From the NCBI GenBank assembly GCA_033977485.1, contig CM066991.1, positions 126,995,999 through 127,059,998 on the forward strand: DNA of 64,000 nucleotides, read 5' to 3'. The DNA comes from Hydrangea macrophylla. Lineage: Eukaryota > Streptophyta > Magnoliopsida > Cornales > Hydrangeaceae. A program made the position numbers and the translations under genes. The notes under the pieces are model-generated. The model ran no database searches. It was not told the DNA's origin and was given only the letters and a program-made list of their open reading frames with translations. Positions 1 through 11,340 of this stretch are shown here, one piece after another; within the stretch, counting starts at the first letter, position 1, and each line of letters begins with the position of its first letter.

Positions 1-683
1 AAAATTCACAATTTGGCAAAAATAAGAACAATTTGGCAAAATTCACAACGTCTCTGCAACAGCAACACCAAACTGATATTTACGGTAGAATCAATGTTCA
101 ATCTATGTAATTTCTATACAATACAATATTCACCTAAAAAAATAAAAAAGAAAACCACTAATTTCTTTTGAATTTGCTAATAGAACCCAGATTATGTGTG
201 TTTGTGTGTGCATGCGTGTGCAGCCAAAGAGAGAGACCTAATGTGTGGATCAGAGCTCAAATTTCAAATGTTTGTATATGATCCGCATGTGTGTGTGTGT
301 GTGTATGTGTGTGTGTGAGCATGAAACAATCAATCAATTAGAAAAGAGTAGACAATCTTCATTCTTCAGTGACAGCCGAAGTATAGTTAATGAACATAAC
401 ATTATAAAAGGTCAGCAAAATTGTGCATTTCAATTCTTTGGGACCTTTAAATTTCAGACTAATCTACGTATCGCACTATTTTTGCAAAAGAAAAATGAGA
501 ACCAAAAAATCAACGAATCTATTTCGAACACATACAACACTAAAAAAAAATAATAATAATAAAGTAGTTCACTTTTCCGATTAACTTTGGTTCTTAATTG
601 ATCCAAATGAAGAAATTCAGTCTCAAAACTCAAATAGAAAGTGTAATTAAATCAGTTGTTCAATGACTTAGTTAAATACTCAC
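1..683. other. Non-coding, probable intron of the left-edge gene
   Basis: No convincing exon is seen. The stretch is AT-rich and carries two GT-rich microsatellites (about 196-221 and 287-318). It lies just downstream, in the minus direction, of a probable splice donor at 682-683, so it is most simply the next intron of the gene that begins at 3,664. Confidence 0.4.
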
Positions 684-3600
684 ATATACGCAAGAATCTC
701 CCATAACCGTGACTGCCAAGTCTGCCCTGAGACCAACATGGAAGCATGAAGTTTTTCTACAACCACAAAAAGGAACGTTTCTGGCATCTCCTTCAACAAT
801 CCCCAATGTCACATCATTCACCTGCATGTAGCAAAAAATTGTTTCGTTACAACTCAAACTACTATCTAATACAGCACACCTCTTCTAGCAGCCTTTCAAC
901 AACAAGATTATGTTTCTCTTGCACTATAATATGCAATTTGCTTGTTAATTAAAAGGAATGAAACCTGATACACTAAAGGAATTTATAAAACCTATTTTAT
1001 ACTCAAAAACATTTTAAAATAAAAAAAACTACATTAATTCTAAATCTAGAAAACCAATGCACAATTTGGAATATAAACCAATGGACAGTTTAAAATTTAC
1101 TACGTACAATCAGATAGTAGCAGGTTTAATTCTATGAAAGAAACAATCAAGTCAACACGTGGGCACGACGCAAATTAAAAACAGAAGGTGAGTGAAGCTT
1201 TTGTAAATGAAGAATTCTCATTTTTCTTTGTCATTCGTGACTAATTTAATAGGAACCAAGTCCAAAAATTCACAAACCAAATACAATATCACGATTTTAA
1301 AGTTGAACTTCAAATTATCAATTTGGGATGTCAATAGAATGAATCAATATTTTCATTCAATCTTGCACCATTTCAGGGGAGGATTAATCGATAAAATAAG
1401 TCGGCTGGATAAACTGGTGAAGTGAGAAATACACCAAAAGAAGCACGGTTACAATCAATCAAATTCAAGTGGCGTCTACTAAGCACAAAGTGGACTAAGC
1501 ACATACACACACAGCCATGTGGTGATTGAATAGACTACAATGTAAATTTTAAATGAAAATACATGAGAGGGGATGTGGCTGAGATGAGAATACTTTACTT
1601 TTGTCTTGTTAATCAAAAAAATTCAATGAAAGTGGGAATGCTTTACTTTTGTCTTGTTAATAAAAAATATTCAATGAATAACATCAATCGTAAAAAAAAA
1701 AATTAAAAAAAAATAATTACCCAAGTATATGCACTGGAATTTGAAAGCTTGAATGTTCTTTTAGCACTTAGTCTTCTGCTAAGCCTATTCTTTTACTTGC
1801 CTCAGCTTTGTAGCTTTACACGTTATACCCATCTTGAAGACCCCCCTCCCTATGCACAAAAATCACAGATTCATGTTGGTTTCTAAGTAACATATATGGA
1901 GACCAAAAGAATAGAACCCACCTCCTCAGTCTAAACTCTCTACTAATAACACTTTTTACTTTAGGAAAACAAACAAGGGAAAAGCTATGTAATCATTTGC
2001 AGGTGGATTAATGCACTTTCTTACCTCTATCATTCAAGTTATTTGGTTTCTAAATTAGATTGAGAAGTGCTTGTGTTACACTCACAGTAAAGGAAAAGTA
2101 AAACACTTTGGTACACCAAGGTAGTTTTTGTGTATATACACCAAAGTGGTTTTCAATAATAAACAGTTGTAACAAATTCTAGCAATCCAGCCTCACTGAA
2201 CTGTCAACAAATTCATTGTTTCAAATGGTCAACAAATTGATTGCTCTTAAAACAATTTGATGATGAAGAAAAAATGTGAAATAAAACGCTTGTAACTTAA
2301 ATTCCACTACCCAAAATAGGCAGCAGAAAGAAAGATAAAGAACTGTTACAAATAAGGCCAAGGACAAATTGGTTGCTCTTAAAGAACTAATTTTATTATA
2401 CTTAGCTTAAATTATACTTCCATTTTATGAAATTTAATTTCAACCAAACACCAAATTAGTGAAAAATCTTAGCTGGGACTTCACTACCCAAAATGGAATT
2501 TCTGAAGGCTAGGACTTCACTGGTTATGTCCTCGTAAGCAACTTCAAAAGTGACCCAATAAAAAAAAATTGATCCAACAAAGAAATGACCACTTATAAAG
2601 AAATCTAATAAAGTTATATAAGTCTCAAAATGAACTATTCAAGACGGATCAAGTAGTGCTATGGTTCTCCAATTCACATCCCAAATTTGGTTCCAAAGAC
2701 AAATGACAGTGGGACCATCCAAAACAGCTTCCAATAAAAATTCAAGAAACACATAAAAAGCTCATGCAAAGAGTTTTAAGGAATGGTAAAATAATCAATT
2801 TACAAAATGGGCAATCTTACAATTTCTAGATTGAGCTTACATTGCTTTAAACTCGGCCGCTTTTGCATTGCTTTTGCACCTAAAACCAAAACCAAAATTT
2901 GATCTAGGAAAGCAATGCATAAATAGTCCAATCAAGATTCTGTCCAATCAAGATAAGTTGAATCCAGTTGAACCTATCAAATACAAAAACAATCAAATCA
3001 ATTAGAACCTATCAAATACCAACAGATCTAAGAGATTTGACTATGATTAAGAAAACAGTGGTTCTCACAGCATTACATTAAGCAAAAAAAAAAAGAATAG
3101 ATTTAAGCTACAAAGTGCTCAAATCAGCCAAAAAAATAATAATAAGAGCAAGGAAAAATGAGAAGCAAGGAAACACTCACAACATCCATGTTCAATTATC
3201 GATACATCTCAACAGTTCAATTAAGAATTGACTTACAGAAACCAAAGCAAATTTCATCTAAACTATGAGATTTCATATTAAAAGCCTCAAGAGTTCATCT
3301 CTGACCAAGCAAAAAACCAAGTAAGTAGTTGTTCATCTTAACTATACATGTAAACTTAGAGTGTCAATTCTCTTTCTTCCAATGGGTTACCCTACTAACT
3401 CGGTTCCTTCACTTGGATCCTCAGAAATGAAAAGAAATTAAACAAAAATTGAGCTTAAAAGGCTAACAATACAAAAAGCTGATGATGGGACTTTCAAAGT
3501 CAAAACAATGTTTTGCTCCCTTTAGAAGCTGTAAAGAAATATGTTTTCCTCACTCATTTCTTTTCTTTTCTTTTCCCTCACTTAAATCCATCAACAATAC

Positions 3601-3689
3601 AGAGCATTAGACAACAGAAAATGATCAACAAAAAATTTTGAAAGCCAAAATCATTTACCTCCATAACACAAACACTCAGAACTTGCTTC
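684..3689 (-). CDS. 5' end of an unidentified gene (two exons, partial)
   Basis: Two consistent minus-strand exons are visible. The upstream one (3689-3659) follows a good acceptor (TTTTTCAG), contains an ATG at 3664-3662 and ends after two codons (Met-Glu) at a GTAAAT donor. The second (821-684) follows TACATGCAG, is open for exactly 46 codons in phase 0 and ends at GTGAGT. Joined, the product would start Met-Glu-Val-Asn-Asp and contain the cysteine-rich stretch FCGCRKTSC. The remainder lies beyond the left edge. I do not recognise the protein. The intron between the exons is about 2.8 kb. The splice signals and matching phase favour a real gene, but no homology supports it, and the second exon could instead be untranslated. 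Confidence 0.4.
822..3658. other. Long intron of the left-edge gene
   Basis: AT-rich sequence without a credible coding region. Its only clear internal structure is a two-copy 48-base tandem duplication at 1588-1683, beginning GAATRCTTTACTTTTGTC. Confidence 0.4.
1588..1683. repeat. Tandem duplication, 2 x 48 bp
   Basis: The segment GAATACTTTACTTTTGTC at 1588 recurs at 1636 with one substitution, followed by near-identical sequence ending in TTCAATGAA. It lies inside an intron, with no sign of mobile-element ends. Confidence 0.75.
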
Positions 3690-4203
3690 CTGAAAAATGA
3701 AAAGATAAAAATCAGTTTCAGATAGAGAGAGAGAGAGAGAACGAATTATTCCTGCCATTTCAATTATAAAGTAATTAAGGGCTAGGGAGGGAAGCAAAAA
3801 TGGATGAAGAATCAATAAAAATCCTAGAATCAATAGTTCTTCGAGGAACTATTGAATAGGAGCTGATAGAATAGCTACAGAAAGAGGCCCTAGATGAGAG
3901 AAAGAGGGTTCTCAATACAAACCCTAGAACCTGATTTGTCCAAAAAAAGGGAAAGAGGGTTTGAGTAGAGAGAGAGTGAGAGAGAGAGAGAGAGAGAGAG
4001 ATATTACCGAGAGGTGTGGTGGTGGTGATGACCGGCGGAGCCAGCCCTTTTCTTGTCGGACTGTGTAGAGGAGAGGAGAGGAGAGAGAAAGAGAGAGTGG
4101 TGATGGTGGTGATGAACCGAAGAGAGAGTGAGAGAGATGGGTCCAGCATGTCGATGGTGGTGAGAGAGATGTGGTGTTGGTTGTTAGAGAGAGAGGAAAG
4201 GGC

Positions 4204-4245
<42 letters not shown>

Positions 4246-4400
4246 AGACAGGAAAATGGGTGAGATAGAAAGAGAGTCCCAAGAGAAATTCAAATTCAAG
4301 TTACTGTTTGTGTGAGTTCCAAGAGAGGTGAGGTTGGCGGACCTTAAGGGAGAAGGTTGATCCAATGGCTCAAATTGTCCCAAATTAGTGGACGACTAAG
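3690..4400 (-). promoter_or_regulatory. CT-rich 5' leader and promoter of the left-edge gene
   Basis: On the minus strand this stretch is dominated by (CT)n tracts (complement of GA tracts at about 3723-3740, 3969-4001 and 4208-4242), a common signature of plant 5' untranslated leaders. Upstream, near 4410-4440, is ATCCAACGGCTGA, a motif often found near plant transcription starts. The long open frames here are only translated CT repeats and are not called as genes. The exact transcription start and any leader intron are not determined. Confidence 0.4.
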
Positions 4401-4520
4401 ATGCAAGTGTTAGACTGAGATGAGATATCAGCCGTTGGATCAGATTTTTTTGTCCTCAAATTTTTTGTTGGTTATTATATAGATATATATCTACTATACT
4501 ATACAAACGAATAAACAAGC

Positions 4521-4712
4521 ACGTCAAAAAATATGAACTTCCTCTTTTGCCATTCACAATACTATAATTACCCATATATCTATCTATACATCGTAAGAAT
4601 ATATTGATTTAATTGAACGTCAAAAAATATGAACTTCCTCTTTTGCCCTTCACAATACTATAATTACCCATATATCTATCTATACATCGTAAGAATATAT
4701 TGATTTAATTGA
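4521..4712. repeat. Tandem duplication, 2 x 96 bp, at the Helitron 5' end
   Basis: ACGTCAAAAAATATGAACTT occurs at 4521 and again at 4617. The 96-base units are almost identical, differing for example at an A/C in the TTTGCC[A/C]TTCAC segment. The duplication lies just inside the Helitron's 5' terminus. Confidence 0.85.
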
Positions 4713-4744
4713 GGGTAAATCTGTCATTTTGGACAAATAATTAC

Positions 4745-5385
4745 ATTCAAGTCAGCTTTTGAAATTTTATTTAATATAATAATGAGGTTTTAATCAACAA
4801 TCTCGTGTCTAATTATATTTGGGTCAACAATTTTTGAGATATTTATTATTGACTTCAAAAAAAGTCAACAAAAGTGGCTATTTTGGTGGTTATTTAGGAA
4901 TTGATCACTAATATTTATAATTTGGTCAACTTCTTCTCTCAAATGAGGTCTCAATCAACAATTTGCGTCTAATTACATTTGGGTCAATATTTTTTGGGAT
5001 ATTTATTATTCACTTCATAAATTTTTTTTTTAAAAAATGGTTATTTAGGAATTGGTCACTAATATTTACAATTTGCTCAACTTCTTCTCTCAAATTTAGG
5101 ATTCATATATTGTAATATGTGTAATTGCATTTAGGTCGGCAAGTTTTGGGATATTTATTATTCACTTTAAAAAAGTTTTAAAAAGTGACTATTTTAGTAG
5201 CTATTTAGGAATTGGTCACTAATTTCACATTTCGGTTAACTTCTTCTCTAATATTTATGTTCTGAAATATTTAAAATGTCAAATAAAGTGGCTATTTTAG
5301 TAGCTATTATGAATTGGTCACTAATATTTACATCTTGGTCAACTTCTTCCCTCAAATTCATGATTTATAGATTGTATTCGAATAT
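4745..5385. repeat. Degenerate tandem array inside the Helitron
   Basis: The phrase GAATTGRTCACTAATAT, followed by a GTCAACTTCTTC-like segment, recurs near 4899, 5051, 5210 and 5309. A TTGGGATATTTATTATT-like segment lies between several copies. Spacing is roughly 100-160 bp. Internal tandem repeats are common in non-autonomous Helitrons. Confidence 0.7.
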
Positions 5386-5661
5386 CAATTAAGGCCTACA
5401 AACACATTCATGGCCTTTTTTTTTTATAGAGAAAATACCCTACTTATGTCATATATTTTTAGTGGCGCTTTATTAGATACCTTTACTACTCATTTATAAG
5501 ATAGTCAGAATTATCAACTTCTTCCGTGAGAAGAGTTTTAGATTAAATAGTTACATTTACAGTTTCCTATTTAACTGTTTTGACATCTTATTATACACTT
5601 TTAACAACCACATGAAACGACACAATTAAATTCCCTGCGTAACGCGCAGGGCTCCTACTAG

Positions 5662-6129
5662 TATATATATAAGTGGAAACAAATACATCATTGTCACGTG
5701 GTAAGCGTCTAATTCCACTTTATAATACACACATATATATATATATATACACACACAACTCTTCTCATGAGAGAGTCATCATTTTGTTACCGCAGATGTA
5801 GAATGAGATTCCAGGTGAAAATCTAACAAATTCATTGTTTGCTCTATACTCTTGAGCCTTTGAATTTAGTTTCGAGTTTTATTTTGTAATTGAAAACTGA
5901 CGGGACAAAATTTCAAGAATAAAAAAGGCTATTGTTTTGGCAATACTCAACAGTGACTATTGTCAAAACAAACTGGTTATGTGTATAAGTCCTAGTTTAC
6001 CACAACTATTTTGCTTTAACAAAGCAATAGTGGTAGCTATAAAAATAAATAAATAAAATAAAAGATTGTTTTACAATTTTTTATTTTAAACATGTTTTGT
6101 TTTGCTGGCTGCAATAAGCTAAGAAAAAA
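5662..6129. other. Intergenic, no gene seen
   Basis: This stretch includes a short TA/CA microsatellite near 5730-5757. It also holds the left copy (6091-6123) of a segment reading CATGTTTTGTT followed by GCTGCAATAAGCTAAG. The right copy is at 6327-6366, so a small direct duplication brackets the MITE at 6130-6313. Confidence 0.5.
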
Positions 6130-6313
6130 TAATAATGCTAGGTGTACACATTTTTGTACACACTTTTTGACACACTGTGTTTTAAATGCATGTACCTTAT
6201 GCTGTTTGAATTTTTCACACTTTTTCTGTGCACCACTTACACAGCACAGGGTACACGCATTTAAAGCAGTGTGTCAAAAAGTGTGTACAAAAATATGTAC
6301 CCTAGCATTATTA
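6130..6313. mobile_element. Mutator-type MITE, copy 1
   Basis: A 184-bp element with terminal inverted repeats TAATAATGCTAGG / CCTAGCATTATTA that extend far inward (TTTTTGTACACACTTTTTGAC against its complement). It is flanked by a perfect 9-bp target duplication, AAGAAAAAA, at 6121-6129 and 6314-6322. A 9-bp duplication indicates Mutator-like transposition. Its core (TTTAAATGCATGTACC, TGCTGTTTGAATTTTTCACA, GTGCACCACTTACACAGC) is shared with the elements at 14,535 and 25,402. Confidence 0.9.
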
Positions 6314-6433
6314 AAGAAAAAATAAACATGTTTTGTTCAGTTACCTGTTAGCTGCAATAAGCTAAGTTAAAAAAGACTTGTACATTTCGTTTACTCATTA
6401 TATAAGGAGATTGTCTCTCCAAATAAAAGTTAA
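6314..6433. other. Intergenic gap between MITE and Helitron
   Basis: Contains the right target duplication of the MITE and the second copy of the GCTGCAATAAGCTAAG segment. No gene is seen. Confidence 0.5.
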
Positions 6434-6760
6434 CTAGTCGAGATCCCGTGCTATGCACGGGATGTACATTACTTACATTTTAACAATTGAACTTCATGCC
6501 ATCATGAAATATCGTTTAACTTTTGATGAGTTTTCATAAATATAGAAATTCCATTGTAACTTCATTACATCCATTGGTTAATTAGATTACTTACAACCAT
6601 AAGTCGTTCAAACAAATCATTAAAAAGTACTCCTTCTGTTACAATTTTTGAGTCATAGCCTTCTCCTGCAACCAAACACATAATTAGCGCTTCCTTTTTT
6701 TTTTCTTATTTTATTCTCTTTTCTCAGCGATTCAGCCATCACATCCAAGCCTTGCTTCTC

Positions 6761-7289
6761 TTACAGATCTTCTAATTTTTTGCCACACCAATCACAGAAT
6801 ACACTGCCTACGTTAAAATCTAAAGTGAATTCTCCATGTGAGCATTCACTTTCGTAAAACAAATATCGGATAGATTCCTCATGCATTTCCATATCAGGCA
6901 ACGGTGCTTCATTGTGGTTGTCTACCACAGGGAGAGGCCTTGATGATGAGCAGTGGCAAGGCATATGCCCATTTAAGGTGCGTACCTCACACAGAAACTG
7001 GAGAAAGAAACATAATGTTTACATCACGTTGATATTAAAATTAAAAATAAGAAACCAATATGCTCGCAACTTGGTGATTGCAGTCGTTAACTTCGAAACC
7101 AACCTGCACAGGATGTACTTCGGTGAGTTCTAACCGGCTTGAACATGTCTCACGATGACATTTCAGAAACAAATGGTTGTGAAGAATCATAACACCATGA
7201 CAATTGGGAACAACATATCTTATGTTTAATGATGGGCATATACGCGCAGTATGGCCAACACTATGACAAAGCTGGCATATTTCGCTCAT
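6761..7289 (-). CDS. Small zinc-knuckle protein, two exons (140 aa)
   Basis: Exon 1 is 7289-7104 (62 codons) and ends at CAG|GTTGGT. Exon 2 is 6997-6761, following a strong acceptor (TTTCTTTCTCCAG), with the stop at 6761-6763. The phases match. A weaker acceptor 12 bases downstream also keeps the frame. The product starts MSEICQLCHSVGHTARICPS, a CCHC knuckle (C-x2-C-x4-H-x4-C, residues 5-18). Further Cys/His residues follow, and a C-terminal CDWCG lies near an ECSH, so a second metal site is plausible. CCHC knuckles bind RNA or single-stranded DNA; the function here is unknown. More 5' exons may exist. It lies inside a Helitron candidate in the same orientation, ending about 325 bp from its 3' terminus, so it may be captured host sequence. 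Confidence 0.5.
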
Positions 7290-8590
7290 CTACAAGGTTC
7301 ATAATTAGTCAAGGGTAATTGCCAAATAGTATTAAAATTGTTGACTTAACAACCAAACTCTTTAAAACTATTGTATAAGTGTTTGTTAGTATATGTTTAA
7401 ATTTGTCAGAATATCAATCGAGGTATAATAAATGAATCATAAGTGTATGAGCATAGTTTTCTTCATCCCTAAAACAAAGCATTAATTTGTAATTATATGT
7501 ACTAATTTCTTGCCGTTCTCATCAAGAACTAATAATAAACAAAGCAAAAGGAAGGAGAAAGAGAAGAAAAGGGGTGGGGGGAACACTGCGAAATTTAACC
7601 TAAATTAACTTCACAAAAATTTGAAATTTAATTTACATAGCCTGAATAATTATTTATCACCCTGAATTTTGAACAATTCTCCACATATAGTCACATTCAA
7701 TGTAACAGCCAAATCTGTTAACAATGTCATCAGTATATGAGAAACTCATTGAGGCATGTAATACAGAAAAGCATAGCACATGCACATAGCAATATATACG
7801 TACATTTTAAGAGGCAAAGAGAACCAATTCTGAAAACATCAAGTTTGACCCAGAAAATCACATTGAACATGTCAAATATAAGGTGCACATCTCTAATATA
7901 GCACTTAAAGTTGGAGATGCTCTTAAGCTGCATTATTGGGTGACAAACTTTTGTAACTTTTCTGATCGAATGTCTTTTACCAAACTTTAGACTGTTACAA
8001 AATGTTTGAGAAGGACACAACCAACATTACATCACAAGATCTCATAACAATGAATTCAATGCAAAATCAACTATCATTTATTTCTCTAAGCTTATTAGAA
8101 GAAAATAATAAGCATTACATCACAAAATCTCCCAACTATAGCACTAATCAGATAGTCTGGAACATATCCCGCAAGACAATTCATAGATTGGTTCGGAAAG
8201 TATTGAACGAAGAGAAAATATGATAGCGAATGAATAAATGAAATAACTCCTCAATTGGACAAATGAAATAATTCCTCAATTGGATAAAGGTGATTTACCT
8301 TTAACTTCTTATCATCTGCTTCTTTTGCACTTCTGGGGCTTTTTTTTTGGGCAGCTGGATTGGTTATCAGGGGTGGAGCTGGGCTTTTATCGCGCTTAAT
8401 TTTTTTTTTTTTGACTTCTTATCATCTGCCTTTTGGGTTATGCTGTAGATTTTAGTTACTGCATATTTTAGTTGTGCAGGTTTTAGTTGTACGCAGCAGA
8501 AATAGTGGATTTTGAGACCCCAAGTGCACTTAACATGACCTGACAATGAAAAATTGTTCCTTCTTCCTTGGCCAATTTGAGTCAGAAGAA
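7290..8590. other. Non-coding, no gene recognised
   Basis: AT-rich, inside the 4.9-kb Helitron candidate. Open frames at about 7730-8020 and 8002-8223 show no recognisable domain or splice-consistent extension. A short direct repeat (AAATGAAATAAYTCCTCAATTGGA) occurs near 8237-8283. Confidence 0.4.
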
Positions 8591-8602
8591 CCTCTTAACA
8601 CT

Positions 8603-8654
<52 letters not shown>

Positions 8655-8770
8655 ATTTTCTGGTCGTTGGTGCTGTTTCAGTGTTGAAAAGATCCTCTTA
8701 ACACTGATCTGTCTCTCTCTCTCTCTCTCGTGTTGATTTTCTGTTCGGTGGTGGCATTTCAGTGTTGAAT
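8591..8770. repeat. Tandem duplication containing (CT)n tracts
   Basis: CCTCTTAACACTG, then a (TC)n tract, then TTTTCTG...TTTCAGTGTTGAA occurs twice (about 8591-8692 and 8693-8770). The first CT tract is much longer than the second (about 8605-8650 against 8712-8729), showing expansion or contraction after the duplication. Confidence 0.8.
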
Positions 8771-8805
8771 TCAATTTCAAGTCTCCCTAGAATTCTTCTT
8801 GTGTG

Positions 8806-8837
<32 letters not shown>

Positions 8838-9360
8838 TGGGGGAGGGGGGTGTGTGTGTGTTTGGTGAACGGTTAACCTTAAATCCATGTAAATTTCTTT
8901 TTTCCTGAATTGGTTGGTGAGATTAAATTATGACCTTCAGGTCGTTGAAGGGTTCAGCGCCCTTTTTTTTTTTAAATCCAGATTGTTATTTGAAAGTTTC
9001 AGAGTCTGGTTTCTATTAGGTAAACAGAATGTTGATCTAGAATGATGTTGCAATCGCAAAAAGCATTTTTGAATTTAGTAGTCATTTTTCTTTTTCTTTT
9101 TTTGGGTCTAGAATGAATCTAATCAATGATGAAGTCGGATATCTCCAAAGTTGGGGTCTGTATGGTGTTGTTATACATCACCAGATCCAACATCATAGAT
9201 CCGAAGTTGTTGATGTGAGGTCCTCAAGAGTTTGTTTTTGTTTTTTCCTTCTTTTTTTTTTTCATAAACTGAAGGGGCTCATATTTAGCACTCATCTTTG
9301 TTTGGCATGTTTACATGTTGGGAGTCCTACTTTTCGTATTCGTTGGTGTAAAAGCTTAAT

Positions 9361-9911
9361 ACGGACAGGATGTAAGTTGGTTGTTTTGTATAACAGCTGA
9401 TGAGCACCAGATTGTAGGCTGGGGCTTGGAAGTGTAAGTGACTTTTTAATTATCCAATTAGTATATGCCTTAAGGTTGAAAACGTGGGTTTAGCTTATTG
9501 TTTTATGCAGCAGTGACTTACTTGGATCAGATTAAAACAATGTTGGGGGCCTTTTTGCTATTTTCGTCACAAAGGTATTTGAGAGAATGGGAAGTGGTGT
9601 TTTACAAAACGAATATACAAATCTGCATATGAAACGTTTCAATCGTAGGGACAGAATGTAAGTTGGTTGTTTTGTATAACAGCTGATGAGCAGCAGAATG
9701 TAAGGTTGGAAGTTTCAGTGACTTTTTTTAAATATCCGACTAATGTATGCCTTAAGCTTGAAAACGTGGCTTTAGTTTATTGTTTTATGCAGCAGTTACA
9801 TACTTGGATCAGATTAAAACACTGTTGGGGGCCGTTTCTCTATTTTCGTCACAAAGTTATTTGAGAGAATGGGAAGTGGTGTTCTACAAAACGAATATAC
9901 AATTCTATGCC
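9361..9911. repeat. Tandem duplication, about 2 x 286 bp
   Basis: ATGTAAGTTGGTTGTTTTGT starts at 9370 and again at 9656. The two units stay similar through GTTTTATGCAGCAGT, TTGGATCAGATTAAAACA and GAGAATGGGAAGTGGTGTT. It lies inside the 4.9-kb Helitron candidate, and I see no coding function. Confidence 0.85.
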
Positions 9912-10832
9912 AGAAATGTTTAAATCTGTTTCACCCATTTACAGTTGTGATCATCGTTTCCAATGGGAAGGTAGTGCAACATTTTAGTTTTTTTATAACT
10001 GTAAGGCAGAAATAGGAAATTAAGTATTATCTAGTCATTACAAGTTGTTTGTATTTTTTTTGAGCTATGGCTAATTATATTCAGAATTCTAAATTAAAAG
10101 GAAGGTTGCATCACATACAAAACAATAGGAATCCGTAACGCCGCTGCTTTGTGCAAACGAATAAGGTCACACGCACGGTGGAAGCTCTTAAAGCAAAACA
10201 CTATAGCAGCCACTCAATGAAATAAGCAGTTCTGTTAGTAGCAATATCCGACCCACTAATCTATGTTTTTGGTTTGTTGTAAAATTAAATAATGGCATGA
10301 TAACTTATCAGTTGGGCAGCATGCTTACCATCCAGACCACTTACTATAATATGAAATAAAGTAAAAAACATACTTCTACAAAGATTTAACCCTGCTGCTT
10401 GTCTATATCCCAATATAGCAATATTATAGATGCATTTATACTTACATATAATATATAATACGTATGTGGTTTCCGTCAATGTTGTGAAATAATCCTGGAA
10501 AAAGGCATTCTTGAATCTTAGTCCTTGTCATGTATACATCAATATGTGTTTGTGTTTTTCTAATAATGCCAGTGTTAGTTTCTATATGAATTGAAGTATT
10601 AGTGAATTCTCTCTTTGGCATAAATACAAACATTTACTGTGCAATTGTAAGTGAATATAGGAATTAACAATTGAACAACACTATAGTGAAGAAACATACC
10701 AGGACTGAGAAATGCAGGAGAGAGTGAGAAGAATTCCTAATTGAATTTGTTCAAACTGTTAGTCAGTTAGGTTCACAGACTGTTGAATACGGTGGTAAAT
10801 ACAGGAAAACATTGAGGAAGAGGAAACCTCAC

Positions 10833-11249
10833 CTAACAAATGAATACAAGAAAGCAGATTATGTGAAGGGAGGAGAACTCATACATGTATATACACACAG
10901 GTAGGTAGATGAAAGGGTGGAATTTAATGGCCATTGATCTACAGGAGAGGAAGAGGCGTATGGAGTTGTTGGGAGAGGAGGCAATGCAAAAGGGGATGAA
11001 TGGATGAGGTGGAGGAAGATGAGGAGTTGTGGAAGCAGAAAGAGCAGTCTGTGCGTGGAGGCTGAAATTGTGGCACCTAGGATTTGAAACAGTGGTAGCA
11101 ATAAATGAGGAAGAAGAAGAGGGCCTGGGTGGAGGAACAAGCACAGAAAGAGAGAAGGGGAGAGTAATGCTTGACAGAAACAAATATGAGAGAGAGAGAG
11201 TTACATTTCGAGAGACAGAGAGAGATGTAGAGGGGTGGCTGCTTGCCAC
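10833..11249 (-). CDS. Ser/Thr-rich open frame at the Helitron 5' end (doubtful)
   Basis: A 138-codon minus-strand frame beginning MASSHPSTSLSVSRN, rich in Ser, Thr, Pro and Leu, about 90 bp inside the Helitron's 5' terminus. The N-terminal composition resembles an organelle transit peptide, and the DNA is CT-rich like a plant leader. It could be a captured first exon, perhaps of the same transcript as the zinc-knuckle exons, or simply untranslated leader. No homology is recognised and the tail is hydrophobic without a domain. Confidence 0.2.
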   Translation of the reverse strand: MASSHPSTSLSVSRNVTLSLSYLFLSSITLPFSLSVLVPPPRPSSSSSFIATTVSNPRCHNFSLHAQTALSASTTPHLPPPHPFIPFCIASSPNNSIRLFLSCRSMAIKFHPFIYLPVCIYMYEFSSLHIICFLVFIC

Positions 11250-11340
11250 CTAGGATTTTAAGGTGAGATATAGAAGTGCTGATGTGGGCAATCCTGGAAG
11301 CAGGATTTGCTTCAGCAATTATATAGATATAATAGATAGA

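Larger units (their letters stand above)
4490..5661 (+). mobile_element. Non-autonomous Helitron, 1.17 kb
   Basis: It starts with TC (TCTACTATACTATAC at 4490) directly after an A. It ends with CTAG at 5658-5661 directly before a T, which is the A/T insertion rule for Helitrons. A 7-bp stem hairpin (CCCTGCG 5633-5639, loop 5640-5644, CGCAGGG 5645-5651) lies 6 bases before the terminal CTAG, as in canonical 3' ends. No Rep/helicase coding is present. It sits about 100 bp upstream of the left-edge gene's leader. Confidence 0.8.
6434..11340 (-). mobile_element. Helitron candidate, 4.9 kb, carrying a gene
   Basis: Read on the minus strand, the 3' end is a 9-bp stem hairpin (ATCCCGTGC, loop ATA, GCACGGGAT; plus coordinates 6443-6463) followed by CTCGACTAG and then T. 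The opposite end begins TCTATCTATTATATC at 11340, preceded by A. Both termini therefore obey the A-TC...CTRR-T rule. No Rep/helicase is seen, so it is non-autonomous. Between the ends are a two-exon zinc-knuckle gene near the 3' terminus, tandem duplications, and a CT-rich, Ser/Thr-rich open frame near the 5' terminus. The 3' end is convincing; pairing it with this particular 5' end is inference. Confidence 0.6.

Noticed and set aside
3775..4383. 202-codon Ser/Leu-rich minus-strand open frame
   Set aside because: Most of it is translated (CT)n microsatellite. It sits where a 5' leader is expected and has no domain.
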